NCBI GenBank assembly: GCA_016291135.1
Contig: JAEFAE010000006.1
Coordinates: 1-64,000, forward strand
Source of the DNA: Bacteroidales bacterium
GTDB lineage: Bacteria > Bacteroidota > Bacteroidia > Bacteroidales > F082
Direction of reading: 5' to 3'
Length of the DNA: 64,000 nucleotides
Shown: positions 24,001 through 31,670 of the stretch, piece after piece
Position numbering within the stretch: the stretch's first letter is position 1
Layout: every line of letters begins with the position of its first letter
Translations under genes and position numbers: made by a program
Notes under the pieces: model-generated
The model's database searches: none
What the model was told of the DNA's origin: nothing
What the model saw: only the letters and a program-made list of their open reading frames with translations

Positions 24001-24131
24001 ACGACAACAACCTTGTTACAAGTGTTAATGATAGATTTGCAACTATGAGCAATGGCTATAGCGTTCTTAATAATAAAATCATCAGCCGACGATATGTGCA
24101 GGTCTGACATTTGTATGATTCCTATTCTCAT
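21039..24131 (-). CDS. Metallophosphoesterase-STAND NTPase fusion, candidate defence protein
   Basis: A 1030-residue protein. The start at 24131 (MRIGIIQMSDLHIS) is set by the metal motif; the longer frame has no sensible N-terminus. Residues 1-~300 are a calcineurin-like phosphoesterase with all expected metal motifs: DLH (10-12), 'SGDIIDKG' (46-53), GNHD (88-91), 'VFHHKTG' (204-210) and 'CGHEHQRG' (237-244). Residues ~370-700 are a P-loop domain with Walker A 'GDPQSGKTS' (387-395) and Walker B 'RCVFIDNID'. The last ~250 residues are helical and charged. An effector enzyme joined to a STAND-type NTPase and a large sensor region is the architecture of many anti-phage proteins, but no defence test is implied by sequence. 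It stands alone beside mobile-element genes. Confidence 0.85.
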   Translation of the reverse strand: MRIGIIQMSDLHISSADDFIIKNAIAIAHSCKSIINTCNKVVVVVSGDIIDKGKVANYSLAEKFFNDLKTELQKEASLDGFDYVFVPGNHDINFNIDDPVRPVIIDTIKNRDVVEEEDFIQICLKPQKDFWDFVAKLNGFPISPCVSYSKTIAVNDRCNLIFHCYNTALMSTINEQPQSLLLPENYFLYNNAIDDTRKDVVISVFHHKTGWLSTRTANNNQRTFEDHIEHTSNVLMCGHEHQRGIKVISNLENIDKILYLESNSLQQGREQSFMVSVLDDETEEMTLSPSEIVLDSDGSSYQDDLTPQTIMFKKHSLSFTPTHNDFLSRLDAPIQHPVKKNLTLDDIYVYPDLEPMSCLDNQRMYTYVDAENLMNTCSEGQVIFIEGDPQSGKTSLLKMLIRQCYQNGIYPLFVKGQNVKVVKLGGILKEAYKEQYVADKIDYDQFLQFEKAKRCVFIDNIDRSPLNQDGIAEAFKNVLENYEFIVVTSNTDNSIIGLLQKSRKDDRIKRYLIHQLGHLKRNKLIERWLLLGADKFSIDTNEALDKIKIIFEQFSNVLGKQLLPSNPIFLLILLQEMNETLESYNVAPTSYANLYQSLLMSALHKQNVPQSNFDGIIQFLSGMAYSLYKNKKDSFRYNYDVDGEKGYVQSYNEYVQTWNMPYEKDRLLAILSNARLLVEKESGVYSFTYKYIYFYLVAKHIVSLDGDEKKKEIKCLCEKLYKEENGNILVFMAYLDKDLSLIEEIKFASWLPFENLTPITLDQGDELYKQLADFVQEVKKDVLRIDVDHRKEREKLLKERDEEERATEAGKTFVPTDEDFEKDKDLREINDTIKANRIIGQVIKNQRDILRKDQIADLLTDAYLSTFRVLSFFTNLLEKDRDSIVNAILEQNDNVSDMDKQILTDKIRNLLHMMLLRLCYDMFANLSASVGTAGISEIYDKVSKEIIKTPAADVITFTIKSYYEPLKDSDLQEIISKHKNNPVVLNIVRARVRSYVYNHNLDFKRVQRLGDMAGLILLNSPSMALSKKQK

Positions 24132-24201
24132 ATTTTGATTTTTATATAACTGATGCGCTTGAGGCTCTTTGAATTGGAGAATACAATGCAAAGTTATTAC
24201 T

Positions 24202-24708
24202 ATGGACTGGATTAAAATCAAAGAAATGGCCGTAGTTGCAGTACTGGCTTTCATCATCGTTCTCATCGCCATGATGATAGACCTCGCCAGCGGCATCAAC
24301 AAAGCGAAACAACGTGGCGAAGTCAGGAGCTCATGGGGGCTTAAACGGACATTGAGCAAGTTCATCATGTACGAGGGCGGAATGCTGATTGCCTTCGGGG
24401 TGGACGCACTGATCTACTTTTCAAGGCTTTTTGAGTTGTTCAGGTTGAGCGTCATCGACGGTGTCCCAGTGGTCACCTGTCTTGTCGGTATCTTCCTGCT
24501 CATTGTGGAGTTCAAGTCGATACGTGAGAAGTCCGACAAAAAGACGAAGAAGGATTTCTCGGAAGCAGGCGAAATCATAACGAAGCTGCTGGAGAGCAAG
24601 ACCTTCAAGGACGCTTTCGTGAAGGCCATTGAGACGCAACAGCAGGCACAGGCGCATGGGGCGCATGATGATGAAGACATCAAGGGAATGACGGAGGAAC
24701 TATCATGA
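24202..24708 (+). CDS. Phage-type holin
   Basis: About 168 residues. The ATG at 24202 gives MDWIKIKEM. Two or three hydrophobic segments lie at ~7-28, ~55-72 and ~84-103 ('[15 protein letters not shown]'), with '[20 protein letters not shown]' between the first two, a pattern of Bacteroidota phage holins. The C-terminal third is charged and glutamine-rich. It heads a tightly packed lysis cassette: overlapping ATGA with the SEC-C protein, then the endolysin. No phage head or tail gene is present nearby. Confidence 0.8.
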   Translation: MDWIKIKEMAVVAVLAFIIVLIAMMIDLASGINKAKQRGEVRSSWGLKRTLSKFIMYEGGMLIAFGVDALIYFSRLFELFRLSVIDGVPVVTCLVGIFLLIVEFKSIREKSDKKTKKDFSEAGEIITKLLESKTFKDAFVKAIETQQQAQAHGAHDDEDIKGMTEELS

Positions 24709-24902
24709 GCAAGGAACTGAGAAAAGTGCAGGTCGCCCGTGTTCCTGGCGACTCCAAGGACGGCGCGATCCATGTGAAGAAGTACGGCAGGAACGAGCCG
24801 TGCCCGTGCGGCAGCGGACTTAAAGTGAAGCAGTGCTGCTGCGGCAGGGAGAAGCAATACTTCTACATCAAGAAAAAAAGTACAAACACAAAAACTGAAT
24901 AA
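24705..24902 (+). CDS. Small SEC-C motif protein
   Basis: A 65-residue basic protein whose C-terminal half is a SEC-C zinc-binding motif ('[19 protein letters not shown]'). SEC-C tails are usually found at the end of SecA or of nuclease and toxin proteins; a stand-alone copy inside a lysis cassette is unusual. It overlaps the holin by four bases and precedes the endolysin by two, so all three are translated from one message. Role unknown. Confidence 0.8.
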   Translation: MSKELRKVQVARVPGDSKDGAIHVKKYGRNEPCPCGSGLKVKQCCCGREKQYFYIKKKSTNTKTE

Positions 24903-24904
24903 CC

Positions 24905-25555
24905 ATGGCGAAAGTTGAAAAACTCATTCCCATCATCATCAAGTGGGAAGCCGGGATAGACCCGAACAAGGAGGAAAACGCCGGGCTGACGGCCAAGGAG
25001 CTGTTCGAGAAGGCGAGGAAAACAGGTTACGGCAACGACCCTGTTGACAGCGGTGGTGCTACGATGGTAGGTGTCACGCTCGACACCTACAAGGCGTACC
25101 GCAAGAAAAAGAAGAAGTCAGTCCCGGCTATCAAGGAATTGAAGGCCATCACCTATGAGGAGTGGCTCGACATCCTGAAAACGATGTTTTGGGATCGGAT
25201 GCAGGCAGACCGCATCGAAAACCAGTCGATTGCCAACCTATGTGTCAACACGGTGTGGGGTACTGGCCCAGGATACATCAAGAAAATACAGGGTGTGCTC
25301 GGTGTCCGGCAGGACGGCATCGACGGTGACATCACCTTGGGGAAAATCAACGGCTGGAATCCGCAGTCGATGCTGTTCGACAAGCTGTGGGCGCGCCGCA
25401 AGAAATTTTTCGAGGATACCGTTGCGTCAAGCATAGCCGACTACGAACGCAAACTGGGTCGCAAGTCAACGCTTCAGGAGCAGCTGAAATACACCAAGAA
25501 ACGCTTTTTGAAGGGCTGGCTCAACAGGCTTAACGACTTCAAGTTCGAGGAGTGA
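24905..25555 (+). CDS. Phage endolysin, GH108-type muramidase
   Basis: A 216-residue protein. 'IIIKWEAGI' carries the catalytic glutamate expected near residue 15 in the GH108 (ZliS/lysozyme) family, and 'DPVDSGGATMVGVTLDTYKA' matches the conserved 'GG.T..GIT' region. The C-terminal part ('QDGIDGDITLGKIN') matches the peptidoglycan-binding part usual in these proteins. It would cleave the glycan strand after the holin opens the membrane. No signal peptide is present, as expected for a holin-dependent lysin. It overlaps the next gene by one base. Confidence 0.85.
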   Translation: MAKVEKLIPIIIKWEAGIDPNKEENAGLTAKELFEKARKTGYGNDPVDSGGATMVGVTLDTYKAYRKKKKKSVPAIKELKAITYEEWLDILKTMFWDRMQADRIENQSIANLCVNTVWGTGPGYIKKIQGVLGVRQDGIDGDITLGKINGWNPQSMLFDKLWARRKKFFEDTVASSIADYERKLGRKSTLQEQLKYTKKRFLKGWLNRLNDFKFEE

Positions 25556-26166
25556 TGGAGAAAGAACTGAAACACATACTCACGTTTTTTCTGTCGGCGA
25601 TCCTGCTGATGTTCGTCTCTGGTGTGCTCGGGGGCATTATCGGCTACAACAGGGGTAGCAGCCGTCCCATGCCGGAGCCTCTGTTGCCGGACACCGTGAA
25701 GATTTTCGACACGGACACCTGCTGGCTTTTACCGCCGGAGGATTCCGTGACGAAGAAGGAAGACAAGGTTGTGCAGGTGCCGCTCGACGATGTAGAGGTA
25801 GATTCCGTCGTTGATTCGGTTCGGGTCACTCTGCCGTTCGAGCAGCACTTCGCCAGCCTCGACAGCGTGGCTGACATTTGGTATAGCGGCTATCAGGTAA
25901 GGATAGACAGCGTGGTCGTTTACCGTCACAGGACAACGGAAATAATCAATCAGCCGTACCCGTATGAGGTTTCGAGGATGCCGAAACTGACAGCAGATAT
26001 TGGTGCCTCCGCGTTTTATTGCGACGGCAGGGTGAATCCTTGTCTTATCGGAGAAGTTCGCCTAAACCAGCCGAAAACAACCTTCTCCGTGTACGGAACG
26101 GTTGACCACGAAGGAAAGTGGTCTGTCGGGGTTGGCGTAAGCTACCGAATAACCATCGTGAAATGA
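25555..26166 (+). CDS. Membrane-anchored protein of the lysis cassette (DUF6808-like)
   Basis: About 203 residues; the ATG at 25555 overlaps the endolysin stop (TGATG). One N-terminal membrane helix ('ILTFFLSAILLMFVSGVLGG', about 9-28), then an acidic periplasmic part ('DDVEVDSVVDSVRVTLPFEQ', 'SGYQVRIDSVVVYRHRTTEI') ending in short beta strands. It resembles DUF6808-type proteins from Bacteroides prophage lysis regions, but I hold the family name loosely. Position and topology would suit a spanin-like role. Confidence 0.65.
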   Translation: MEKELKHILTFFLSAILLMFVSGVLGGIIGYNRGSSRPMPEPLLPDTVKIFDTDTCWLLPPEDSVTKKEDKVVQVPLDDVEVDSVVDSVRVTLPFEQHFASLDSVADIWYSGYQVRIDSVVVYRHRTTEIINQPYPYEVSRMPKLTADIGASAFYCDGRVNPCLIGEVRLNQPKTTFSVYGTVDHEGKWSVGVGVSYRITIVK

Positions 26167-26169
26167 CGG

Positions 26170-26634
26170 CTACTGGACGCGGATGTAGATCTCGGTTCCT
26201 GCGTAGTTGCTGATTGTGGTCTCTGTGGTGTCTATCACGTAGTCCTTGGCGTTCAGGCCTGAACTCCAGTAGGTGGCGGTGTCGAAGGGTTCCTCACTTA
26301 CATAGGCTGACAACAGCAGGTTGTTTTTGTCCAGGCTTTCGCGGATGGAGTAAGCCCAGCACCTTTGGTAGATGGTGTCAGAACGGTGCCATACGGAGTC
26401 GAGGCCAAGACGGTCGGAGCCGTTGTAGGTAAGCATATTGGTGGGAGTGGTGAAGTCAATCGCATAGTAATACCGCTTGCTTGGATCGAATGAACTTTGC
26501 TTATAGCGTTCGTACCTGCGTCCAGTGAAGTCGAAAGTCCTTTGAACAGGTTCACTCTCCTTGGCACACGAGGCAAGGGCGAGGATGATTGAAGCGACAA
26601 GCGCGAGTGAGCGTAAAGACATAATTCCTTTCAT
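26170..26634 (-). CDS. Lipoprotein translationally coupled to the integrase
   Basis: Up to 154 residues. The ATG at 26634 overlaps the integrase stop (ATGA); an internal ATG at 26622 gives the compact lipoprotein signal 'MSLRSLALVASIILALASC'. The mature part is aromatic and Asp-rich ('FDPSKRYYYAIDFTTP') without a recognised domain. It converges with the lysis cassette, with a gap of three bases. A lipoprotein coupled to an integrase could be an exclusion or surface-alteration factor of the element, but this is a guess from context. Confidence 0.65.
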   Translation of the reverse strand: MKGIMSLRSLALVASIILALASCAKESEPVQRTFDFTGRRYERYKQSSFDPSKRYYYAIDFTTPTNMLTYNGSDRLGLDSVWHRSDTIYQRCWAYSIRESLDKNNLLLSAYVSEEPFDTATYWSSGLNAKDYVIDTTETTISNYAGTEIYIRVQ

Positions 26635-27777
26635 TTCGTTTTTTCTTTTTCCCCGTCGGCAACGGCGGGGTTTTTTATGAGTATCGGTATCTTGGCCACG
26701 GCCTCCTGCTTCTTCCTGTCTATGATCTTGTTGGCGTATATCTGCGTCGTGGAAAGCTCGCGGTGGCCAAGGAGCTTCGAGGTTGTGTATATGTCAACCC
26801 CTAACGAAAGCATCATCACGGCGAACGTGTGGCGCGCGGAGTGGAATGTGAGTGGCTTGTTTATCCCGACGGACTGCGCCCAACGCCTGATGGCTGGGTT
26901 GGTGCTTGCGTTGTAGTGGAACTTGCGGAACACCTTGTCGCCGTCGCACGTCCTCTCTCCCATGATCTGCCTCGCCTGTTCGTTGATGTCGAGGTATTCA
27001 ATGTTCCTTAGTCTTGCGCTGCCGGAACACGATCCGAGTGAAGCCGTCCTCCTCAACGATTTCTCCCCATGTCAACGCTTCTATGTCCGACTTGCGAAGA
27101 CCCGTGAGGCAGCTGAACAGGAAGGCGCGCTTGAAGTCCTTGTTTAGCTTGGTTTCCGACAGCCTCTGCAGTTCCTCTATCGACAGGTACTGCCTGACGC
27201 TTTCCGCGCGGCCAACGACACTAACGCCTATCGTGATGTCGGTGGCGAGCAGCCCTTCCTTTTGAGCCTCGTGCATGAAGGTTTTGAAGATGTTGCAGTA
27301 CGAGTTGAGCGTTGTCCTCGAAAGCGTTTCGCCTTTGCGGTTCCTGTTTGGCGTTGTTGCGAGGTAGTCGAAGAATGCCTTCACGTCTGCTGTGGTTGTC
27401 TGCTGTAGAATGAAGTAGTCGCCGAAAAACTCCTTTGCCCTTATTGCCACGTTGCGGTACATCTGCCGGGTGCCCATTGTCTTTTTTTCTACAAGGCTTT
27501 CTATGTATGCGGTGAGGAACGTCTTCTGACGCGAGGCGAATCCGTATGTCCCGTTCTGTATCTCGACTATGCGCCTTGCCTTGACTGCCTCTGCGAGGCG
27601 CAGGGTCTCTTTGTTACGCTGCTTCGCGTTTTTGTCACGCTCGGGAATCAGGTATAGCCGCAGGAACTCATACGACCGCCTGCCGTTGCAGTAGATGTCG
27701 AGGTAGAGGGAAACGCCGCCGTTCGACAGTTTCTTCTGCCTGATATGTACTGGCTCCTTGATTCTTGCGTTTTTCAT
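26631..27777 (-). pseudogene. Tyrosine integrase broken by a one-base frameshift
   Basis: The N-terminal part (26998-27777) has an arm-binding region, SAM-like core-binding domain and first catalytic Arg ('LTGLRKSDIEALTW'), and stops after 'RIVFRQRKTKEH'. The C-terminal part, in another frame to 26631, restarts with 'EYLDINEQARQIMGE' and has HxxR ('FHSARHTFAVMML') and the Tyr ('TTQIYANKI'). Removing one base of the AA at 27000-27001 joins the frames as ...KTKEHEYLDIN..., giving a normal integrase of about 380 residues of the Bacteroides mobile-element type. This may be true inactivation or a sequencing error. It faces away from the excisionase and replication genes across a 390-base regulatory gap. 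Confidence 0.85.
26651..26676 (+). terminator. Terminator at the end of the lysis cassette, inside the integrase 3' end
   Basis: CCCCGTCG and CGGCGGGG (26651-26658 and 26663-26670) form an 8-bp stem with a GCAA tetraloop, followed by six T residues. In the rightward sense it would stop transcripts from the holin-endolysin operon before they run antisense through the integrase. It lies within the last codons of the integrase. Confidence 0.7.
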
Positions 27778-28038
27778 GGCTTCACGGTCTCGGGTAACAA
27801 ACTGGCAACAAAAATTGTGTTATTCAAGTGGATTGATGTTAGCGGAAGTGCATTAAGTTCGGGTTTAGACCGGAACAGACGGGGCTGAAGTCGTGCTTTT
27901 TCATCCACTTTATTATATTTTATATGATTAACAGGTGCAAAGTTAGGCTTTTTTTGATTTAATACACCGATTTGTAAAAAGAACTCGGTTTTTATCTCAT
28001 TAATGACTTGGAATATCAGTAATCTTTTTTGGTTTTGC

Positions 28039-28067
28039 GAATTATACGTACAATTGTAGTATAATTC
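28039..28067. promoter_or_regulatory. 29-base nested palindrome, candidate operator
   Basis: GAATTATAC (28039-28047) and GTATAATTC (28059-28067) are perfect inverted arms. Between them TACAATTGTA (28049-28058) is itself a palindrome, so the whole forms a 14-bp-arm dyad with one bulged G. It lies in the gap 27778-28167 between the leftward integrase and the rightward HTH genes, where an element repressor or excisionase would bind. The rest of this gap shows only the hairpin at 28093-28118. Confidence 0.5.
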
Positions 28068-28092
28068 ATAGTCCGACACAAGGCCTCATCTT

Positions 28093-28118
28093 TGCCCACG
28101 ATTTAACCGTCGTGGGCA
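28093..28118 (+). terminator. Hairpin TGCCCACGA/TCGTGGGCA with T-rich tail
   Basis: A perfect 9-bp stem, 8-base loop and a TTTTCTTT tail in the rightward direction, 49 bases before the first HTH gene. No rightward gene ends here. It follows directly on CATCTTTG, one base off a -7 element, so it could be an attenuator in the leader of the excisionase-replication operon. Confidence 0.6.
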
Positions 28119-28167
28119 TTTTCTTTATCGGTACCGTAAGTATGGCCCGCGCCAAAACAAAAGTATC

Positions 28168-28545
28168 ATGTTAGACACCATCACCTTTGACCAACTGCCC
28201 AAGGCCGTCGCCGACATCCTCGACGGCATCGCGGAGCTGAAGAGCATCTGCAACGACATCCGTGACAAGGACTCCGGAAAGGATGTTTACCTCACCGTGG
28301 AGGAGCTTTGCGCCTACCACCCCGACCACCCCTCGCAACAGACCGTGCGCCGCTGGAAACGGCTCGGCTACTTCCCCTATTACAAGGACGGGGAGACGCG
28401 CCGCGTGAAGTTCAAGAAATCGGAGATAGACGCTTGGATTGCCTCCAGCAGGCACATGTCACGCCATGAGCGGAACGCGCTGCACGATGCGCAGATCCTT
28501 GCCAGACGGCGACAAATGGAGATAGGAGGGCTTGACGATGAATGA
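28168..28545 (+). CDS. HTH (MerR/excisionase-like) DNA-binding protein
   Basis: A 125-residue protein. A short N-terminal coiled coil (about 8-35) precedes a helix-turn-helix of the HTH_17/excisionase type: 'YLTVEELCAYHPDHPSQQTV' then RRWKRLG and 'RRVKFKKSEIDAWI'. Such proteins start the replication modules of Bacteroides integrative elements and can direct excision or control transcription. It overlaps the next gene, the second HTH protein, by eight bases. Expression probably starts in the 27.8-28.17 kb gap. Confidence 0.85.
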   Translation: MLDTITFDQLPKAVADILDGIAELKSICNDIRDKDSGKDVYLTVEELCAYHPDHPSQQTVRRWKRLGYFPYYKDGETRRVKFKKSEIDAWIASSRHMSRHERNALHDAQILARRRQMEIGGLDDE

Positions 28546-28747
28546 AGACCTGAAGGGTTATCCCGTGCTGTTCGACTGGATAGAGCTGTCGGACCTGCTG
28601 CTGATGCTTCACCTGACCAAGAACACCCTGAAGGAGTGGTGCTCGGAGGGTGGGTTGAAATGCAGCCGCATCAAGAACAAGACCTATTTCCTGCGCCAGG
28701 ACATTGAGCGCTTCCTCTACAACCACTACCAAACCTACAAGCCATGA
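28538..28747 (+). CDS. Small HTH excisionase-like protein
   Basis: A 69-residue protein. 'LLLMLHLTKNTLKEWCSEGG' is the helix-turn-helix and 'KTYFLRQDIERFLYNHY' the wing and last helix, as in Bacteroides excisionase-type proteins. The ATG at 28538 overlaps the stop of the preceding HTH gene, and the gene's own stop overlaps the start of the VirE_N gene (ATGA), so the four genes 28168-31169 form one compact operon. It would partner the integrase, which is broken in this sequence. Confidence 0.8.
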   Translation: MNEDLKGYPVLFDWIELSDLLLMLHLTKNTLKEWCSEGGLKCSRIKNKTYFLRQDIERFLYNHYQTYKP

Positions 28748-29406
28748 ACACCGACAAGAGCAACGCCCCGGCGATGTATTTCTGGGGCATACCCGACAGC
28801 TACGCCGTGAAGCCTTCGGCGCAATGCGACCTGAAGAGACTACCCGGCTTCAGCATCTTCAGGCGATCCATCACGAACAAATACCCCTACCAGGTGGTGA
28901 ACCTGATCGATGTGTTTAACTACATCATCAGTGACTACGCCAAAGACCGCACCTGCGAATACCGCTCGATCAAGGACGAGCGGTACCGCCGACAGTACAA
29001 GTCGGACAAGTTCGACTACTGCACCTTCTCCGGCATCTTCACGGTGCGCATCGACAAGGCCATCATCCAGCACTCGGGCTACCTCTGCCTCGACTTCGAC
29101 CACCTGAAGGATGTGGAGGCCGTGTTTGAGCAGCTGAAGCAGGATCCTTATTTCGAGACGCTGCTGCTGTTTCGCAGTCCCTCGGGCGACGGTTTGAAGT
29201 GGGTGATCTCGTTCACGGACTCCTTCTATCGATACGGCAACGATGGGGAGTCGTTCGGGGAATACCAGGTGCGGTTTTTCGCTAGCCTCTACAACTACAT
29301 CTTCAACCACTATGGCGTGGAGGTTGACCGCCACTGCCGCAACCTCTCCCGCGCCTGTTACCTGCCGCACGACGCGGAAGCCTACCTCAATCCCTCGCTG
29401 CTATGA
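28744..29406 (+). CDS. VirE_N / BT4734-like protein (replication module)
   Basis: A 220-residue protein with the pattern of the BT4734/BF3469 (VirE N-terminal) family: 'CTFSGIFTVRIDKAIIQHSG', 'LCLDFDHLKDVEAVFEQL', 'LLLFRSPSGDGLKWVISF' and 'DRHCRNLSRACYLPHDAEAY'. The acidic LDFDH and the 'SPSGDGLK' segment resemble archaeo-eukaryotic-type primase features. In Bacteroides integrative elements it is often fused to or followed by a DUF3987 protein, as here with overlapping ATGA. It probably acts in element DNA replication. Confidence 0.85.
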   Translation: MNTDKSNAPAMYFWGIPDSYAVKPSAQCDLKRLPGFSIFRRSITNKYPYQVVNLIDVFNYIISDYAKDRTCEYRSIKDERYRRQYKSDKFDYCTFSGIFTVRIDKAIIQHSGYLCLDFDHLKDVEAVFEQLKQDPYFETLLLFRSPSGDGLKWVISFTDSFYRYGNDGESFGEYQVRFFASLYNYIFNHYGVEVDRHCRNLSRACYLPHDAEAYLNPSLL

Positions 29407-31169
29407 AGAAAGCCGTCTTCAATCCCGATGACTGGAATGCCGCCGTGGCTTCGTCGGCCAGGCACACGGATGTTGAAGCTTTGGTGTGTGCCGTTGAAGC
29501 CTCGGGCATCGACATCACGGCTGCCTATTCCGACTGGTTGGCCATCGGCTTCGCCTTAGTGTCGGAACTGGGCGAGGAAGGGCGACCGCTCTTCCATCGC
29601 CTCAGCCGCTTCTATCCGGGTTATGACATGGCCGTGGCCGACCGGCAATACACGGCCTGCTTGCGTGACGGGAGCCGAGAAATCAGCATCGCCACGCTGT
29701 TTTATATCGCAAAACGTCATGGCGTTTCCTCATTTTCCTCAAGTTCCTCAACTGGTTGGGTTGAGGAACTTGAGGAAAACAACAATGGTTGTTCTTGCGT
29801 TTCGACTGAAAATGATACTCCAAAGTCTTTGCCAACCTTTTCGCAATCAGTCCGTTTGGACCTTCCGGCCATCATGCAACGCATTGTTTCCGATTCCGTT
29901 TCAGATGTGGACGCAGACATCCTAATCCTTGGCTCTCTTGCCGTTTTTTCGGCTTGTATCCCCAATGTTTTTGGCGTATATGATCGCCGAGAAGTTTTTG
30001 CCAACCTCTTTCTTTTTGTCACTGCCCGTGCATCAGCAGGCAAGGGGCGTCTCTCATTGTGCCGTCATCTTGTGGCTCCGATACACCAGGCGTTACGTGA
30101 CAAATATCACAGACAGATGAAGAAGTTTGAAGCCGCCCAAGCTGCTTTTGTTGCCAATCGTAAAAACGCCCTTGCTGTGCAGCCTAAGGAACCGCCGTTC
30201 CTCACTCTGTTTGTTCCTGCCAACAGCACGGCCACGGTGGTTTATCAAACGCTTGCCCAGAACAATGGTGTCGGTCTCCTGTTCGAGACCGAAGGCGATA
30301 CCCTGGCCAATGCCTTCAACTCTGACCTTGGCAACTATTCAGACGGTTTTCGAAAGGCTTTCCATCATGAATCCATTTCCTACCTCCGCAAGAAAGACCA
30401 TGAATTCGTCGAGATTGTCAAACCTAAGTTCTCCGCTGTTCTTTCGGGTACGCCTCAGCAGATATTCAACCTCATTCCTGATGCCGAAAACGGTCTTTTC
30501 AGCCGCTTCATTTTCTATACCATGCCTACTGAACTTGTCTGGCATGACATGTTCGCTTTCACGGGCGTTTCTACGGCTGATGAGCAGTTTAAGCAAATAG
30601 GCCGTGACTTCTATTCTTTTTTGAAGACGTTTTTCAAGAATCCAGTGCAGTTTACCCTTAGCCGGGTGCAGCAAGTCCAGTTCAACGCTTTCTTTGAGGC
30701 CACACAGCTTCGCTACGCTCGGTTCTTCGGTGATGACATCATTGCGTCTGTCCGCCGTCTTGGCCTTATTCTATTTAGGTTTGCGATGATTCTTTCGGTT
30801 TTGCGTCTCATCGATGAAAAGCCTTTTTCCTCTCAAAAGGTGCGGGAAGGGCTCGTGTGTGCGGATGCGGATTTCTCCACTGCTTTGGCAATGGTCAAAG
30901 TCCTGTTGGTTCATACAAGTTCTGTTTTTCAGGCTTTACCCCGAAAGCAGCCATCGTATAAAGCACTCAAAGGTAGCAAGCAGTTTGCCGATACTTCGCG
31001 GTCAAAGTTCTTTGAGGCTTTGCCAGCTTCGTTCAATCGTTCGACTTATCTCGCTATCGCCCAATCTTATGGCATCTCTGACAAGACTGCTGAACGATAT
31101 ATTGCGGGGCTTTGCAAGTCAGGGCAGCTGGAGCATCCGGCCAACGGGCAATACAATAAATCTTCTTGA
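29403..31169 (+). CDS. DUF3987 primase-helicase-like protein
   Basis: A 588-residue protein. The N-terminal ~100 residues ('WLAIGFALVSELGEEGRPLF' ... 'YPGYDMAVADRQY') resemble a PriCT_2 primase C-terminal domain. The rest is DUF3987, with a degenerate P-loop-like 'VTARASAGKGRLSL' near residue 205 and an acidic 'GLLFETEGDTLANAF' near 300. The C-terminal ~70 residues ('YLAIAQSYGISDKTAERYIA') form an HTH. With the VirE_N protein it makes the usual replication pair of Bacteroidales integrative elements and satellites. No mobilisation relaxase is encoded nearby. Confidence 0.85.
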   Translation: MKKAVFNPDDWNAAVASSARHTDVEALVCAVEASGIDITAAYSDWLAIGFALVSELGEEGRPLFHRLSRFYPGYDMAVADRQYTACLRDGSREISIATLFYIAKRHGVSSFSSSSSTGWVEELEENNNGCSCVSTENDTPKSLPTFSQSVRLDLPAIMQRIVSDSVSDVDADILILGSLAVFSACIPNVFGVYDRREVFANLFLFVTARASAGKGRLSLCRHLVAPIHQALRDKYHRQMKKFEAAQAAFVANRKNALAVQPKEPPFLTLFVPANSTATVVYQTLAQNNGVGLLFETEGDTLANAFNSDLGNYSDGFRKAFHHESISYLRKKDHEFVEIVKPKFSAVLSGTPQQIFNLIPDAENGLFSRFIFYTMPTELVWHDMFAFTGVSTADEQFKQIGRDFYSFLKTFFKNPVQFTLSRVQQVQFNAFFEATQLRYARFFGDDIIASVRRLGLILFRFAMILSVLRLIDEKPFSSQKVREGLVCADADFSTALAMVKVLLVHTSSVFQALPRKQPSYKALKGSKQFADTSRSKFFEALPASFNRSTYLAIAQSYGISDKTAERYIAGLCKSGQLEHPANGQYNKSS

Positions 31170-31171
31170 TC

Positions 31172-31405
31172 ATGGAAGCACTTATCCACATTGAAGCTTA
31201 CACGGTGGCTGCTTACCGTGCCATCCGCCCCGCCATCGTGGCCACCAACATCGGCTACTTTGGCGTGAGTGGCCTGCTGATTTCGGCCAAGATCAAAACC
31301 AAGGATTATTCTTACCTTGTTGATGTCGTCAACCAAGCTGCTGAAGACGCTGGAGTTGAGCGCTCGGAATACAGCATTGTATTAATGGAGATGCATAAAG
31401 CGTGA
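31172..31405 (+). CDS. Small hypothetical protein of the mobile element
   Basis: A 77-residue protein directly after the DUF3987 gene; the ATG at 31172 is preferred to an in-frame TTG at 31166. Mixed alpha/beta ('GYFGVSGLLISAKIKTKDYS'), no signal peptide, no recognised domain. It is probably the last gene of the replication operon. Confidence 0.6.
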   Translation: MEALIHIEAYTVAAYRAIRPAIVATNIGYFGVSGLLISAKIKTKDYSYLVDVVNQAAEDAGVERSEYSIVLMEMHKA

Positions 31406-31415
31406 GCTTTAGAAA

Positions 31416-31670
31416 TCAGTTTATTAAGGCCTCGGCATCGCTATCGATGTCTGGGGCTTTTTTGTTGAGGAGCAAGAGCAATTGTCGGGATTCGTTGAGA
31501 ATAGGCTCTCGCTCTTCGAGAATTTTAGCCGTTTCCCGGATGCAATTTTGCACGGTTTCGTCGGAGGGATCACCGTCAAGGAGCTTGTCGATAGCGGCCA
31601 CTCTCTTGTCGATGTCGGCAATTTGCGCGTTCAATTGTTTCAGGCGTTGAATTATCAGTTTCTTGTCCAT
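31416..31670 (-). CDS. Small coiled-coil protein
   Basis: An 84-residue protein beginning MDKKLIIQRLKQLNAQIADI, a continuous leucine/isoleucine heptad pattern over nearly the whole length. An in-frame start at 31721 is possible but adds residues without helix character. It converges with the element's replication operon. A leftward TACTTTTG at 31883-31890 could be its promoter, leaving a leader of about 200 bases. Function unknown. Confidence 0.6.
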   Translation of the reverse strand: MDKKLIIQRLKQLNAQIADIDKRVAAIDKLLDGDPSDETVQNCIRETAKILEEREPILNESRQLLLLLNKKAPDIDSDAEALIN

